The notes under the pieces were generated by a model, which saw only the letters and a program-made list of their open reading frames with translations, did no database searches and was not told where the DNA came from. Of a stretch of 64,000 nt of DNA, positions 17,771 through 25,036 are shown in pieces (the stretch's first letter is position 1; every line of letters begins with the position of its first letter). The DNA is from JAGORL01 sp964372415 (lineage in GTDB: Bacteria > Patescibacteriota > Patescibacteriia > UBA9934). The DNA is taken from contig CAYJQH010000004.1 in assembly GCA_964372415.1 (NCBI GenBank), positions 1 to 64,000 on the forward strand, written 5' to 3'. The position numbers and the translations under genes were made by a program.

Positions 17771-18205
17771 ATCACCACCCCTTGGCGGATCTAAATGACG
17801 ATTGACCTCGTGTCGATGCGGCAAGTGATCCGCCACCCCTCGGAGGGTTGAGCTCTAACGAGTTCCCCTCCCCTTCATCCCGTTTCTCGAAATTGCTTCG
17901 AGGTACGAGATGAGGGAACGTAGGGAATGGTGTTACTTTACGCCGTCGTCACTGTTCCCTCCTCCTTCGGCTGTCGACCAGTTGAATATTTCATTGTAAA
18001 TGTCGGAATTACTGACAGCCTCCCTTAGGTCATCGGCAGTATCCGAGCACAACGCGCGTATGTGCATCAGATGACCGACCCTTCAGCTCCGACGTGACGT
18101 CGGAACTGCGCCTTCAAGCCGTCGCAGGCAGCCCTGTCTCCACAGACGTGAGTACCTGTGATGGCTTGCCCTTCTCCCACGGTTACCGGTTCCCGGTTCC
18201 CGTCC
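17771..18205 (+). repeat. 435-bp perfect direct repeat, copy 1
   Basis: This block, from ATCACCACCCCTTGG to GGTTCCCGTCC, holds nine hairpins and recurs without a mismatch 491 bases downstream. Confidence 0.92.
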
Positions 18206-18261
18206 CTTCCCAGTTTGGTGATGTGACAGCAGTCCTATAAACGATACGAGCTGGCCCCTGC

Positions 18262-18696
18262 ATCACCACCCCTTGGCGGATCTAAATGACGATTGACCTC
18301 GTGTCGATGCGGCAAGTGATCCGCCACCCCTCGGAGGGTTGAGCTCTAACGAGTTCCCCTCCCCTTCATCCCGTTTCTCGAAATTGCTTCGAGGTACGAG
18401 ATGAGGGAACGTAGGGAATGGTGTTACTTTACGCCGTCGTCACTGTTCCCTCCTCCTTCGGCTGTCGACCAGTTGAATATTTCATTGTAAATGTCGGAAT
18501 TACTGACAGCCTCCCTTAGGTCATCGGCAGTATCCGAGCACAACGCGCGTATGTGCATCAGATGACCGACCCTTCAGCTCCGACGTGACGTCGGAACTGC
18601 GCCTTCAAGCCGTCGCAGGCAGCCCTGTCTCCACAGACGTGAGTACCTGTGATGGCTTGCCCTTCTCCCACGGTTACCGGTTCCCGGTTCCCGTCC
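18262..18696 (+). repeat. 435-bp perfect direct repeat, copy 2
   Basis: Identical by eye to 17771-18205. Copies 1 and 2 are separated by a unique module with stem GGTGATG/CATCACC. A third, partial and diverged copy follows at about 18700-18920, with stems kept and loops changed. Confidence 0.92.
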
Positions 18697-18983
18697 TTTC
18701 CACCCCTCGGAGGGTCGAGCTCGTTACTGAGCTCCCCTCACCTTCATCCCTATACTCGAGGCAACCTCGAGTATTGAGATGAGGGAACAACTGAGTTGTT
18801 GCTCTTTGGAGCGAGGATGTCCCTGTTCCCTTCTCCCTTCGGCTCCGAAGTAACGTCGGAGCCAACCCTTCGGTCATCGCTTAGAAGTTTGCCGCAAGGC
18901 GAGTGGACATGTGATGACCGACCCCTTCAGCTGCCGACATGGCCTCTGTTATTAAACGATGCCGGCACCGGTAGCTGCCCCCT

Positions 18984-19018
18984 GCCCGTTTGAAAAAACT
19001 CAGCGGGCTTTTCATTTT
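18984..19018 (+). terminator. terminator ending the hairpin array
   Basis: GCCCG at 18984 pairs with CGGGC at 19004, followed by TTTTCATTTT. It closes the transcription unit that begins at 15293. Confidence 0.75.
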
Positions 19019-19052
19019 ACGGTTGTCGTTAGTCGTTTATCGTTTGTCGTAG
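19019..19052. repeat. left GTCGTTTGTCGT-type repeat flanking the S23-like gene
   Basis: Repeats of GTCGTT, GTCGTTT and CGTTTGTCGTAG abut the stop codon of the gene at 19054. The inverted partner is at 19421-19457. Confidence 0.75.
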
Positions 19053-19053
19053 C

Positions 19054-19416
19054 TTACCCATCCAATAAACTTTGCCGAAGTTTGTTCAGCATCTTAGAAA
19101 CATCATCAACCAACTGTCGTGATTTTTCGAATTGCTGCGAAGCACCAAACTGAAGACGTAAAGCAACATCAAGTTGCGTTTCAAGTTCTGCGGTAGAACC
19201 AAAAGCTATAGAAACAAAATAAGCATAATCTTTTCGAGAATTCCGTCGGCTTCCTTCTGCGACATTACTCGGTATCGAAACTGCGCAACGTCGCATCTGA
19301 GCGGTTAAACCAAATCGCTCCTCCGGTGGAAAATTTGAGGTAATTCGATAAATATCTTCAACAAGATCCATGGCCTTTTTCCAAACATCCAAGTCTCTAT
19401 AGCTCGTAATAGCCAT
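19054..19416 (-). CDS. four-helix-bundle protein, S23/23S rRNA IVS family
   Basis: The 120-residue protein starts with YRDLDVWKKAMDLVEDIYRIT and contains the hallmark PSNVAEGSRRNSRKDYAYFVSIAFGSTAELETQL. This matches the four-helix-bundle family first seen in intervening sequences of 23S rRNA genes (TIGR02436). Its role is unknown; RNA binding has been proposed for the family. The gene is tightly bracketed by inverted GTCGTTTGTCGT-type repeats (19019-19052 and 19421-19457), which suggests the gene plus repeats moved as a unit. Confidence 0.9.
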   Translation of the reverse strand: MAITSYRDLDVWKKAMDLVEDIYRITSNFPPEERFGLTAQMRRCAVSIPSNVAEGSRRNSRKDYAYFVSIAFGSTAELETQLDVALRLQFGASQQFEKSRQLVDDVSKMLNKLRQSLLDG

Positions 19417-19420
19417 AAAT

Positions 19421-19457
19421 ACTACGACAAACGACTCACGACAAACGACAAACGGTA
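19421..19457. repeat. right GTCGTTTGTCGT-type repeat flanking the S23-like gene
   Basis: ACTACGACAAACG, then ACGACAAACGACAAACGG, is the inverted partner of 19019-19052. The innermost 12 bases (CGTTTGTCGTAG) are identical. It ends four bases before the start codon of the gene. Confidence 0.75.
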
Positions 19458-20849
19458 CTAGGCAAGCTTAATGTTAGCTTCCTTAAGCGCCTTGGCAGGC
19501 AGTGGTGATGGCGCACCCATCATGAGGTCACGGGCGTTGCCGTCTTTAGGGAAAGCCATGACTTCACGGATGTTGGCTTCGCCACGGAAGAGGGCGAGCA
19601 CTCGGTCAACGCCGAGAGCAATTCCGCCATGGGGCGGGGCGCCAAACTCGAAAGCTTTGAGCATGTGGCCGAACTGAGCCTCAATGGTTGCTTCGTCAAA
19701 GCCCATGATTTCAAAAACTTTCTTCAACGCTTCTGGTTGATGGTTACGAATTGAACCACCGCCGATTTCAAAACCGTTGAGCACAATATCGTACTGACTG
19801 GTGATAATGCTCCCGATATCCTCTTTTTTCAGGAGTTTCTCCCGCCATTCCGGAAGCGCTGCCGAGAACGGGTTATGCGTGAAGGTCCAACCACCGTCTT
19901 CTGTTTTTTCGAAAAATGGAAAATCAATCACCCAACAAAAAGCAAATTCGTTCGGGTCATTTTTGTCTTTTCTGATATCTGGTCGGTCGGTGCCATAGTT
20001 TTTCATGGCATCGGCATAAGTCATGCGCGGGAACGGCAAGGTTTGAATTTTAGCATCTGGGCAATGGCTCTTTACAAGCTCAATCATTAGCTTTTCAATG
20101 AGCGTCATGACGTCTTCACGCTCCACAAAACTCATCTCTAAGTCGAGCTGCGTAAACTCTGGCTGCCGATCGCCACGTTGATCTTCGTCACGGAAGCATT
20201 TTGCCAATTGATAGTAGCGTTCTACGCCAGACACCATGAGCAGCTGCTTAAACTGTTGCGGCGATTGCGGAAGCACGTAGAAGTTACCGGCATGGAGACG
20301 CGACGGCACAATGTATTCGCGGGCGCCTTCTGGGGTGCCCTTGGTAAGAACCGGAGTTTCGACCTCAATAAAGCCTTCGTTCCCCAAATACTCTCGCATG
20401 TGCTGAAACACAGCGTTCCGGGAGCGGAGGTTCTTCTGCATGCGCTCTGTTCGAAGGTCCAGGTAGCGATGCGTCAAACGCGACTCTTCGTTAATCGCTC
20501 GGGTGTCCTTGTCAAGTTCAAAGGGCGGCGTCTTGGCTTCGTTTAAAACGGTAATTTTCTTGGCCAAGAGCTCAACCGTTCCTGTTGGAATCTTTTCATT
20601 CACCTGCTTGGCCGAACGTGCTTGAACCACACCCTCAATTTCGACTACCCACTCCGGACGAAGCTTACCGGCGATCTCAGCCGAAGGCCCAAGTTCGGCT
20701 GGAACAGCAACTACTTGGAGAAGTCCCGTGCGGTCGCGAAGGTCAAAAAAGGCTACCTTGCCCATGTCCCGACGGGCATGGATCCAGCCGGCTACAGTCA
20801 CGGTTTCGCCCACCTTCTTAACCGTCTCAGTATTAATGATTCGCGCCAT
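19458..20849 (-). CDS. aspS: aspartyl-tRNA synthetase, short form
   Basis: Class II synthetase that charges tRNA-Asp (or Asx) with aspartate. The OB-fold anticodon domain is at residues 1-110 (VAGWIHARRDMGKVAFFDLRDR). The catalytic domain has motif 2 (CFRDEDQRGDRQPEFTQLDLE) and motif 3 (GGIALGVDRVLALF). The length is 463 residues, against about 590 in most bacteria: the GAD insertion domain is missing, and DRPDIRKDKNDPNEFAFCWVIDFPFFE runs straight through the site. The ATG at 20849 has no Shine-Dalgarno sequence. Confidence 0.96.
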   Translation of the reverse strand: MARIINTETVKKVGETVTVAGWIHARRDMGKVAFFDLRDRTGLLQVVAVPAELGPSAEIAGKLRPEWVVEIEGVVQARSAKQVNEKIPTGTVELLAKKITVLNEAKTPPFELDKDTRAINEESRLTHRYLDLRTERMQKNLRSRNAVFQHMREYLGNEGFIEVETPVLTKGTPEGAREYIVPSRLHAGNFYVLPQSPQQFKQLLMVSGVERYYQLAKCFRDEDQRGDRQPEFTQLDLEMSFVEREDVMTLIEKLMIELVKSHCPDAKIQTLPFPRMTYADAMKNYGTDRPDIRKDKNDPNEFAFCWVIDFPFFEKTEDGGWTFTHNPFSAALPEWREKLLKKEDIGSIITSQYDIVLNGFEIGGGSIRNHQPEALKKVFEIMGFDEATIEAQFGHMLKAFEFGAPPHGGIALGVDRVLALFRGEANIREVMAFPKDGNARDLMMGAPSPLPAKALKEANIKLA

Positions 20850-20880
20850 AAAATATAAAAATTAGCCCCGCTGACTATAC

Positions 20881-20909
20881 TTGACGAAGGCCACAGAATC
20901 AAGTAATCT
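20881..20909 (+). promoter_or_regulatory. promoter of the candidate ncRNA
   Basis: TTGACG at 20881-20886 and TAATCT at 20904-20909 are separated by 17 bases. It lies just before the structured region at 20916-21084. Confidence 0.5.
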
Positions 20910-20915
20910 TTCACA

Positions 20916-21084
20916 TTAAGATCTTTGGGCAATTTCGCTTAGGGCTGTTGCGGCATCTCGCCAACTCTTGCGGATCCTCCCTCTCGGCTCATCTTCTTGG
21001 TTTTTTCACCCTCCAGGGCCAGGAAGTTGAGTTGCGAATAAAAGCGGTGGGCCGAGTCGCTGCCAACAGTCCTTTTCTTTTTTT
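20916..21084 (+). ncRNA. candidate structured ncRNA, rod-like (6S-like shape)
   Basis: The space between aspS and the 21153 gene has a promoter and a U-rich end (CCTTTTCTTTTTTT). AGGGCTGTTG (20941-20950) pairs fully with CAACAGTCCT (21064-21073), and the stem continues imperfectly through CGGCATCTCGCC with GGGCCGAGTCGCTG. Further in, AACTC pairs with GAGTT, and CTTCTTGG pairs with CCAGGAAG below the terminal loop. A long rod with internal bulges and about 170 nt in length would suit 6S RNA, but I recognise no conserved 6S sequence. It does not match SRP RNA, tmRNA or RNase P RNA. Confidence 0.5.
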
Positions 21085-21152
21085 AAGTTGATTATTTCCT
21101 TTACTTCACCGAGTTACTGTGTTTATTTAGAAACAGATCTTTAGGAGGTCAT

Positions 21153-21593
21153 GTGCCACGAATCAATGAAGCAACTCGCCGGGTCGTGCGACTTATGACA
21201 AGTCGGGCTAGGAGTGGTCTTGAGCGTCTTACGGAGCGCGACGAATTGTTGCGGGAAAGAGAACAAGACAGTCTCAAAGACTTCATCAAGCTTATCGAAG
21301 CTGGTAAACGGGTGATTGTTTTTATCGCCACGAGTGGTGGTGGCAAACTGCAAAAAGACGATTACCTCTTCCATAATCTCCTCGAACCAATGATCGAGAA
21401 GATCACTCCAGTTGAAGAACTTGATGACCTCACGGTAGTAATCGAACGGCTAGACGAGCTCACGAACCTAGCCCAAAACGTCATTGCAGGTAGTAAACTA
21501 AACGCGCGAGACTGCCGCCTTCTAAGGCTCACAGTCGACGAGGTTTACCTCACGGCCACGCGCCATCCGTCACCTTGTTACGTTGACTGGTAA
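21153..21593 (+). CDS. hypothetical protein, 146 aa
   Basis: Unrecognised soluble protein. The N-terminal third is basic and helical (RRVVRLMTSRARSGLERLTERDELLRER); the middle reads AGKRVIVFIATSGGGKLQKDDYLFH, which superficially resembles a P-loop strand but lacks a proper GxxxxGK[ST]. The GTG start has a perfect AGGAGGT Shine-Dalgarno sequence at 21141-21147. A terminator follows at 21600. It is convergent with recO and overlaps its last 24 bases. Confidence 0.7.
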   Translation: MPRINEATRRVVRLMTSRARSGLERLTERDELLREREQDSLKDFIKLIEAGKRVIVFIATSGGGKLQKDDYLFHNLLEPMIEKITPVEELDDLTVVIERLDELTNLAQNVIAGSKLNARDCRLLRLTVDEVYLTATRHPSPCYVDW

Positions 21594-22412
21594 ATGCGTC
21601 TCCCCAACAGGCATTGGCTGGGGAGATTTTTCTTTTCCTAAAAATGAAAAGTGATCCGAGTACGGTACTTCAGTATATCCGGGAACATGGCTTCTGAATG
21701 CGTCATTCACGCAAGCGGCAAAACTAGTGACCTCGCTTGCCTTAAGAGCCGGTCTAAGCAATTCGAGATACGAAGCTTCACGGGCAAAACGGAGCATGGT
21801 TACAGTTTCTTCACCAATGCTTCTTGCCGAAAACCACTCTTCTTTAGCCTTAATCACGCAGTCACTACACACGAGCCCTCCCCTACCCTCATGCCAACGG
21901 AAAGCCAGAGGTCTAATTTGTTCTTTACACGAGACGCATCGATTAAGTTCAATGTCATAACCCAAGCGACACAGCAAACGAAGCATAAAAGCGCCAAAAA
22001 CAAACAACGCTCTAGTGTGTGGAAGCTCGTTCCCTTCCTCAAGAAAATACAAAATCGTTATTAACTCAGTAAAAAGTTCTGGATCCTCAGCCTCAAGACG
22101 CAGGGCGTCATCAACAAAGCTAAGAGCGGCTAGCGCCATCACTCGGCACTCGAATAAAGCCTCTAGACGAGGAAAGGCTTTAAGGCGTTCAACACCAATG
22201 ACTGTGGTGTGCCGGGCACCACGTACGAGCTCAAGGTTTACAATAGCAAGCGACTCAAGGTGCGGAGCGAGCTTGGCCTTGGGTCGCCTAGCGCCACGAC
22301 CAACAAACTCAATTTTACCGAGGGTCGGTGATAACGCTCGGTAAGTCCGGTCCGCTTCGCGCCACGGGGCGCTTGTCAGAATGATAGCTTCTGTCTTAAC
22401 GGATGACCACAT
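21570..22412 (-). CDS. recO: DNA repair protein RecO
   Basis: RecFOR-pathway mediator of 280 residues. The OB fold at the start (KTEAIILTSAPWREADRTYRALSPTLGKIEFVGRG) and the zinc-binding CVSCKEQI...GGLVCSDC motif near residues 167-193 identify it. The last 20 residues run through the terminator of the opposing gene, so the extreme C-terminus may be a recent extension. Confidence 0.92.
   Translation of the reverse strand: MWSSVKTEAIILTSAPWREADRTYRALSPTLGKIEFVGRGARRPKAKLAPHLESLAIVNLELVRGARHTTVIGVERLKAFPRLEALFECRVMALAALSFVDDALRLEAEDPELFTELITILYFLEEGNELPHTRALFVFGAFMLRLLCRLGYDIELNRCVSCKEQIRPLAFRWHEGRGGLVCSDCVIKAKEEWFSARSIGEETVTMLRFAREASYLELLRPALKASEVTSFAACVNDAFRSHVPGYTEVPYSDHFSFLGKEKSPQPMPVGETHLPVNVTR
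21600..21636 (+). terminator. terminator after the 21153 gene
   Basis: CTCCCCA pairs with TGGGGAG and is followed by ATTTTTCTTTT. It lies inside the 3' end of the opposing recO. Confidence 0.85.
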
Positions 22413-22562
22413 ACATTTAAACTAGCTACTAGGGACTGGCCACTGGCCAAGCCACTAGAAATTAGCCACTAGCTTTTTGGGGGTTGAAGTTTTCGATTTC
22501 GGTTCAGTCTAGTTTCTAGTATCTAGTGGCAAGTTAGCTGGCTAGTAGTGAATTGCTAGCTG
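22413..22562. repeat. CTAG-rich short repeats between recO and ruvX
   Basis: Many copies of CTAG and CCACTAG/CTAGTGG occur in both orientations over 150 bases. Similar stretches are at 12858-12903 and 41020-41110. No gene is seen. Confidence 0.7.
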
Positions 22563-22961
22563 CTAGTTTCTTTGCTGTTCATCAAAGTACGCTTGCAGAA
22601 TGAGCATAGCAGCCAGCGCATCTTCAGTCGCCGTAGCTCCATATTCGTGCTGTACGCGTCTGGCTTCTGCTGATGAAAACTGTTCGTCAACTACATTAAT
22701 GGGTAGCTCTGAAACATCGGCTAGTTCGTTCATGAAGGCCACTGTAAGTTCGAGCTGCTCCTCACTTTGGTGGGCTTCGGTGGGTATGGGCAAACCTACC
22801 ACAAAGGCTTCGACACCTTCCTTTTTAGCCAGTTCGGTTAAACGACTACTCGCGTCATCACCTCCAGGAATAGTGTCAAAAGGAACTGCTACTCTACTGC
22901 CATCATCACCCACCGCTAAACCTATCTTCCGTAGCCCAAAATCAACGCCAAGATACTTCAC
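22563..22961 (-). CDS. ruvX: RuvX/YqgF RNase H-like protein
   Basis: A 132-residue RNase H-fold protein, annotated as putative Holliday junction resolvase; the family also matures pre-16S rRNA in E. coli. The start YLGVDFGLRKIGLAVGD, the EAFVVGLP strand and the C-terminal VDEQFSSAEARR and EDALAAMLILQAYFD segments match. It follows a small membrane-anchored protein in the map operon. Confidence 0.93.
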   Translation of the reverse strand: MKYLGVDFGLRKIGLAVGDDGSRVAVPFDTIPGGDDASSRLTELAKKEGVEAFVVGLPIPTEAHQSEEQLELTVAFMNELADVSELPINVVDEQFSSAEARRVQHEYGATATEDALAAMLILQAYFDEQQRN

Positions 22962-22967
22962 AGAAGA

Positions 22968-23399
22968 TTAAAAAGTCAGTTTTTCTTTGATTACCTGGCC
23001 GTTCACCATAATAGGTAGGTCAATCCCTCGTTCATAAACACGATTTCCGTCATCGAGGAACATAAGTACATAATACGTCTCAAAAACAGACATTGGCGTG
23101 TCTAGGTGGATGACCAGATCGTCATAGGTGCCTGGCGCCAAATACGCCGATTCTCCAAACGGAGCCGTAGGCGCGGCCCCCATCGCCCCGTGAACCGTTA
23201 TAAACGACGGTTCAATAACTGTTGCTTTGACTTCGACCGTGTTGTCAGGCTCCTGTTGGGGCGCCAAAGTAACTGAGCTTCCTGGAACTTCGACCGGCAC
23301 ATAATCTACTTTTGGTTTCTTGGGAGCTAACATAAAAAAACCAATTCCGCCGATAAACAAAATGAGGGCGATAAGGGGTAGAAGATCAGTTCTTTTCAT
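22968..23399 (-). CDS. membrane-anchored protein with DUF7282-like beta domain
   Basis: The 143-residue protein begins with a basic N-terminus and one transmembrane helix (LLPLIALILFIGGIGFFML), then a short linker and a beta-rich domain (VHGAMGAAPTAPFGESAYLAPG, then VIHLD and YYVLMFLDDGNRVYERG). This pattern resembles the DUF7282 domain of cell-surface proteins, so it is probably exposed outside the membrane. The ATG at 23399 overlaps the upstream 63-residue gene by 14 bases. Confidence 0.75.
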   Translation of the reverse strand: MKRTDLLPLIALILFIGGIGFFMLAPKKPKVDYVPVEVPGSSVTLAPQQEPDNTVEVKATVIEPSFITVHGAMGAAPTAPFGESAYLAPGTYDDLVIHLDTPMSVFETYYVLMFLDDGNRVYERGIDLPIMVNGQVIKEKLTF

Positions 23400-23577
23400 A
23401 AACCCAAGTGGTGTCTTGGCGGTCAATCAGGTCGTAATCAACAAAAACTTCCCGACTATCAATTTTCACTTCATACCCGCCATCGTAAGGGTTTGAGGTA
23501 ATGTAGACAAGTGCATCAATATTGCCTGACTTGAGCGAATTCCTGATAAACGTTTCGTCTGCATTTCGGTCACGCAT
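23386..23577 (-). CDS. hypothetical protein, 63 aa
   Basis: Short unrecognised protein with a beta-rich middle (YEVKIDSREVFVDYDLID). It starts one base after the map stop and overlaps the next gene, so it is translated in an operon with map and the membrane-anchored protein. Confidence 0.65.
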   Translation of the reverse strand: MRDRNADETFIRNSLKSGNIDALVYITSNPYDGGYEVKIDSREVFVDYDLIDRQDTTWVYEKN

Positions 23578-23578
23578 A

Positions 23579-24358
23579 CTATAGTCCGATATTCGGCTCC
23601 GGGGTCAAAACTTCGGGTCCATTATCAAGGACAGCAATTGTCACCTCAAAATGAGCTGCCAAACTACCATCAGCAGTCACAATCGTCCAGCCGTCTTCAC
23701 CGGTGACAACTTCGTCGGTTCCCAACGTCACCATTGGCTCCAAAGCCAAGCACATACCATGCCGCAACGGTACATCTTTAAATGCTTTGCTGACGTAATT
23801 TGGTACGTGTGGTGATTCATGAACCTCATGGCCAACACCGTGACCAACAAGCGCCTTCACGATGCCGTATTTTTTCGGAATCGCTTTTTCGATGGCGCCA
23901 CTAATATCTTTAATCGAATTTCCGACGATTGCAGCTGCCACCCCATCACGCATCGCCTGTCGGGTCACTTCAAGAAGCTGCTTTTGTTCTGGCGAAATCT
24001 TTCCAACCGGCACCGTCACCGCCATGTCGGTACACAAACCTTTGTACCAACACCCAATATCAAGACCGACGATGTCTCCTTCTTCAAGCGTCACGTCACG
24101 CGTTCCAATGCCATGAACAATTTCGTTGTTCTTCGAAATACAAAGTGTGGCCGGGAATGGCGTGCTGCCATGTGAGCTGTAGCCCAAAAACGACGGCTTT
24201 CCGCCACCCGCCTCAATTGCCTCGCGGGCGATGGTATCAAGCTCCCGCATGGTAATACCCGGACGCACGGCATCGATGGCCTTTTGCAAGGCAACCGAAA
24301 GCAGCGCTCCCCCCTCGCGCATCGCCCGTATTTCGTCCTGGGTCTTAATGAGGGCCAT
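23579..24358 (-). CDS. map: type I methionine aminopeptidase
   Basis: Removes initiator methionine. The 259 residues contain the metal ligands in GLDIGCWYKGLCTDMAVTV (two Asp), the GHGVGHEVHE histidine, the ALEPMVTLG glutamate and the FEVTIAVLD glutamate. The position downstream of secY-adk is the standard spc-operon order. Confidence 0.96.
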   Translation of the reverse strand: MALIKTQDEIRAMREGGALLSVALQKAIDAVRPGITMRELDTIAREAIEAGGGKPSFLGYSSHGSTPFPATLCISKNNEIVHGIGTRDVTLEEGDIVGLDIGCWYKGLCTDMAVTVPVGKISPEQKQLLEVTRQAMRDGVAAAIVGNSIKDISGAIEKAIPKKYGIVKALVGHGVGHEVHESPHVPNYVSKAFKDVPLRHGMCLALEPMVTLGTDEVVTGEDGWTIVTADGSLAAHFEVTIAVLDNGPEVLTPEPNIGL

Positions 24359-24419
24359 AATTGATCAATAAATTTAACATGGCATCCAGTATCTGTACAG
24401 ATGATCCTAAAGGTCGTCT

Positions 24420-24974
24420 CTAGGTTAAACCGAAAACTGACGCAACCCGGGCCGCCACTTCCTCAACCGTTCCTACCCCATCAATATGCCGCACCAGGCC
24501 TTGATCTTCGTAGCGTTTAATTATTGGCTTGGTATCTTCTTCGTAAATCTCTAAACGCTTTTGAATAATCTCTGACGTATCGTCCTGACGATGTTCAAGC
24601 TGGGCGCGCTTCATAAGACGCGGAACTGAGACCTCGGAGGGAACATTGATGACCAAAACAACTGTTGGTATATCGTATTCTTGGTAGGCCGAAAATTGCT
24701 GTTCGTTACGGGGAAAGCCATCAAGAATGTAGCCACGAGCGGTGTCAGGTTGCTTGAGGCGCGCATCAAGAACCTTAATCGCGATCTCATCTGACACAAG
24801 CTCCCCTCGCTTCTGGAGAGCCAGAATTTCGTCGGCCAAGGGTCCAGTCCCTTTGGCAGTATCGCGTAAGAGTTGCCCCATGGAAAGTTGCGGAATACCT
24901 AACTTCTTAGCAAGGATCGCGGCTTGCGTTCCTTTGCCACACCCCTGAGGACCAAGGATCAAAATTTTATGCAT
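24420..24974 (-). CDS. adk: adenylate kinase, short (LID-less) form
   Basis: Interconverts ATP+AMP and 2 ADP. The protein begins at the P-loop strand (MHKILILGPQGCGKGTQ) and has GYILDGFPRNEQQ for AMP binding. At 184 residues it lacks the zinc-bearing LID insertion of long forms: RLMKRAQLEHRQDD runs directly to the final helices. The ATG at 24974 is chosen because earlier in-frame starts add 19 unconserved residues. Confidence 0.95.
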   Translation of the reverse strand: MHKILILGPQGCGKGTQAAILAKKLGIPQLSMGQLLRDTAKGTGPLADEILALQKRGELVSDEIAIKVLDARLKQPDTARGYILDGFPRNEQQFSAYQEYDIPTVVLVINVPSEVSVPRLMKRAQLEHRQDDTSEIIQKRLEIYEEDTKPIIKRYEDQGLVRHIDGVGTVEEVAARVASVFGLT

Positions 24975-25036
24975 AAAAATATTAGAGGCATGATGCCTCA
25001 TGCCTCTATCCTTCACAAGCTGTTTTTTCACACTAC

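Larger units (their letters stand above)
17347..18983 (+). repeat. hairpin array, about 30 stem-loops with CCCTTC-type linkers
   Basis: From the stop codon onward the sequence is nearly all back-to-back stem-loops. Most modules are 47-54 bases: a 6-13 bp stem around a 32-38 base loop. Examples: GGATCATCAAA/TTTGATGATCC (17516-17569), GGCTGTC/GACAGCC (17577-17625 and 17969-18020), GGCGGATC/GATCCGCC (17784-17834), GGGAAC/GTTCCC (17914-17959), GGTCATC/GATGACC (18028-18076), and AAGCCGTCGCAGG/CCTGTGATGGCTT (18116-18167, with two G-U pairs). Modules are joined by 7-10 bases such as ACCCCTTG, ACCCTTTG, ACCCCTTC or GACCCTTC. Same-stem modules in diverged copies have unrelated loops. No convincing gene lies here. 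The array is interrupted by a 100-N gap at 17643-17742. Confidence 0.8.

Noticed and set aside
17347..18983. CRISPR array
   Set aside because: There is no constant 23-47 bp repeat; the constant parts are short linkers and stems that differ between modules, and no cas gene is present.
17347..18983. Integron cassette (attC) array
   Set aside because: Hairpins are continuous with no cassette genes between them, no integrase gene is in the window, and I see no GTTRRRY core sites at regular positions.
18585..18993. Short open frames inside the hairpin array
   Set aside because: They have no ribosome-binding site, read through the stems, and encode low-complexity Ser/Pro/Arg peptides.
20880..21084. 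T-box leader for aspS
   Set aside because: No AGGGTGGnACCGCG antiterminator core in either strand, and the promoter and U-rich end point away from aspS.
21330..21360. P-loop NTPase motif in the 146-residue protein
   Set aside because: FIATSGGGKLQ lacks the GxxxxGK[ST] spacing and no Walker B follows.
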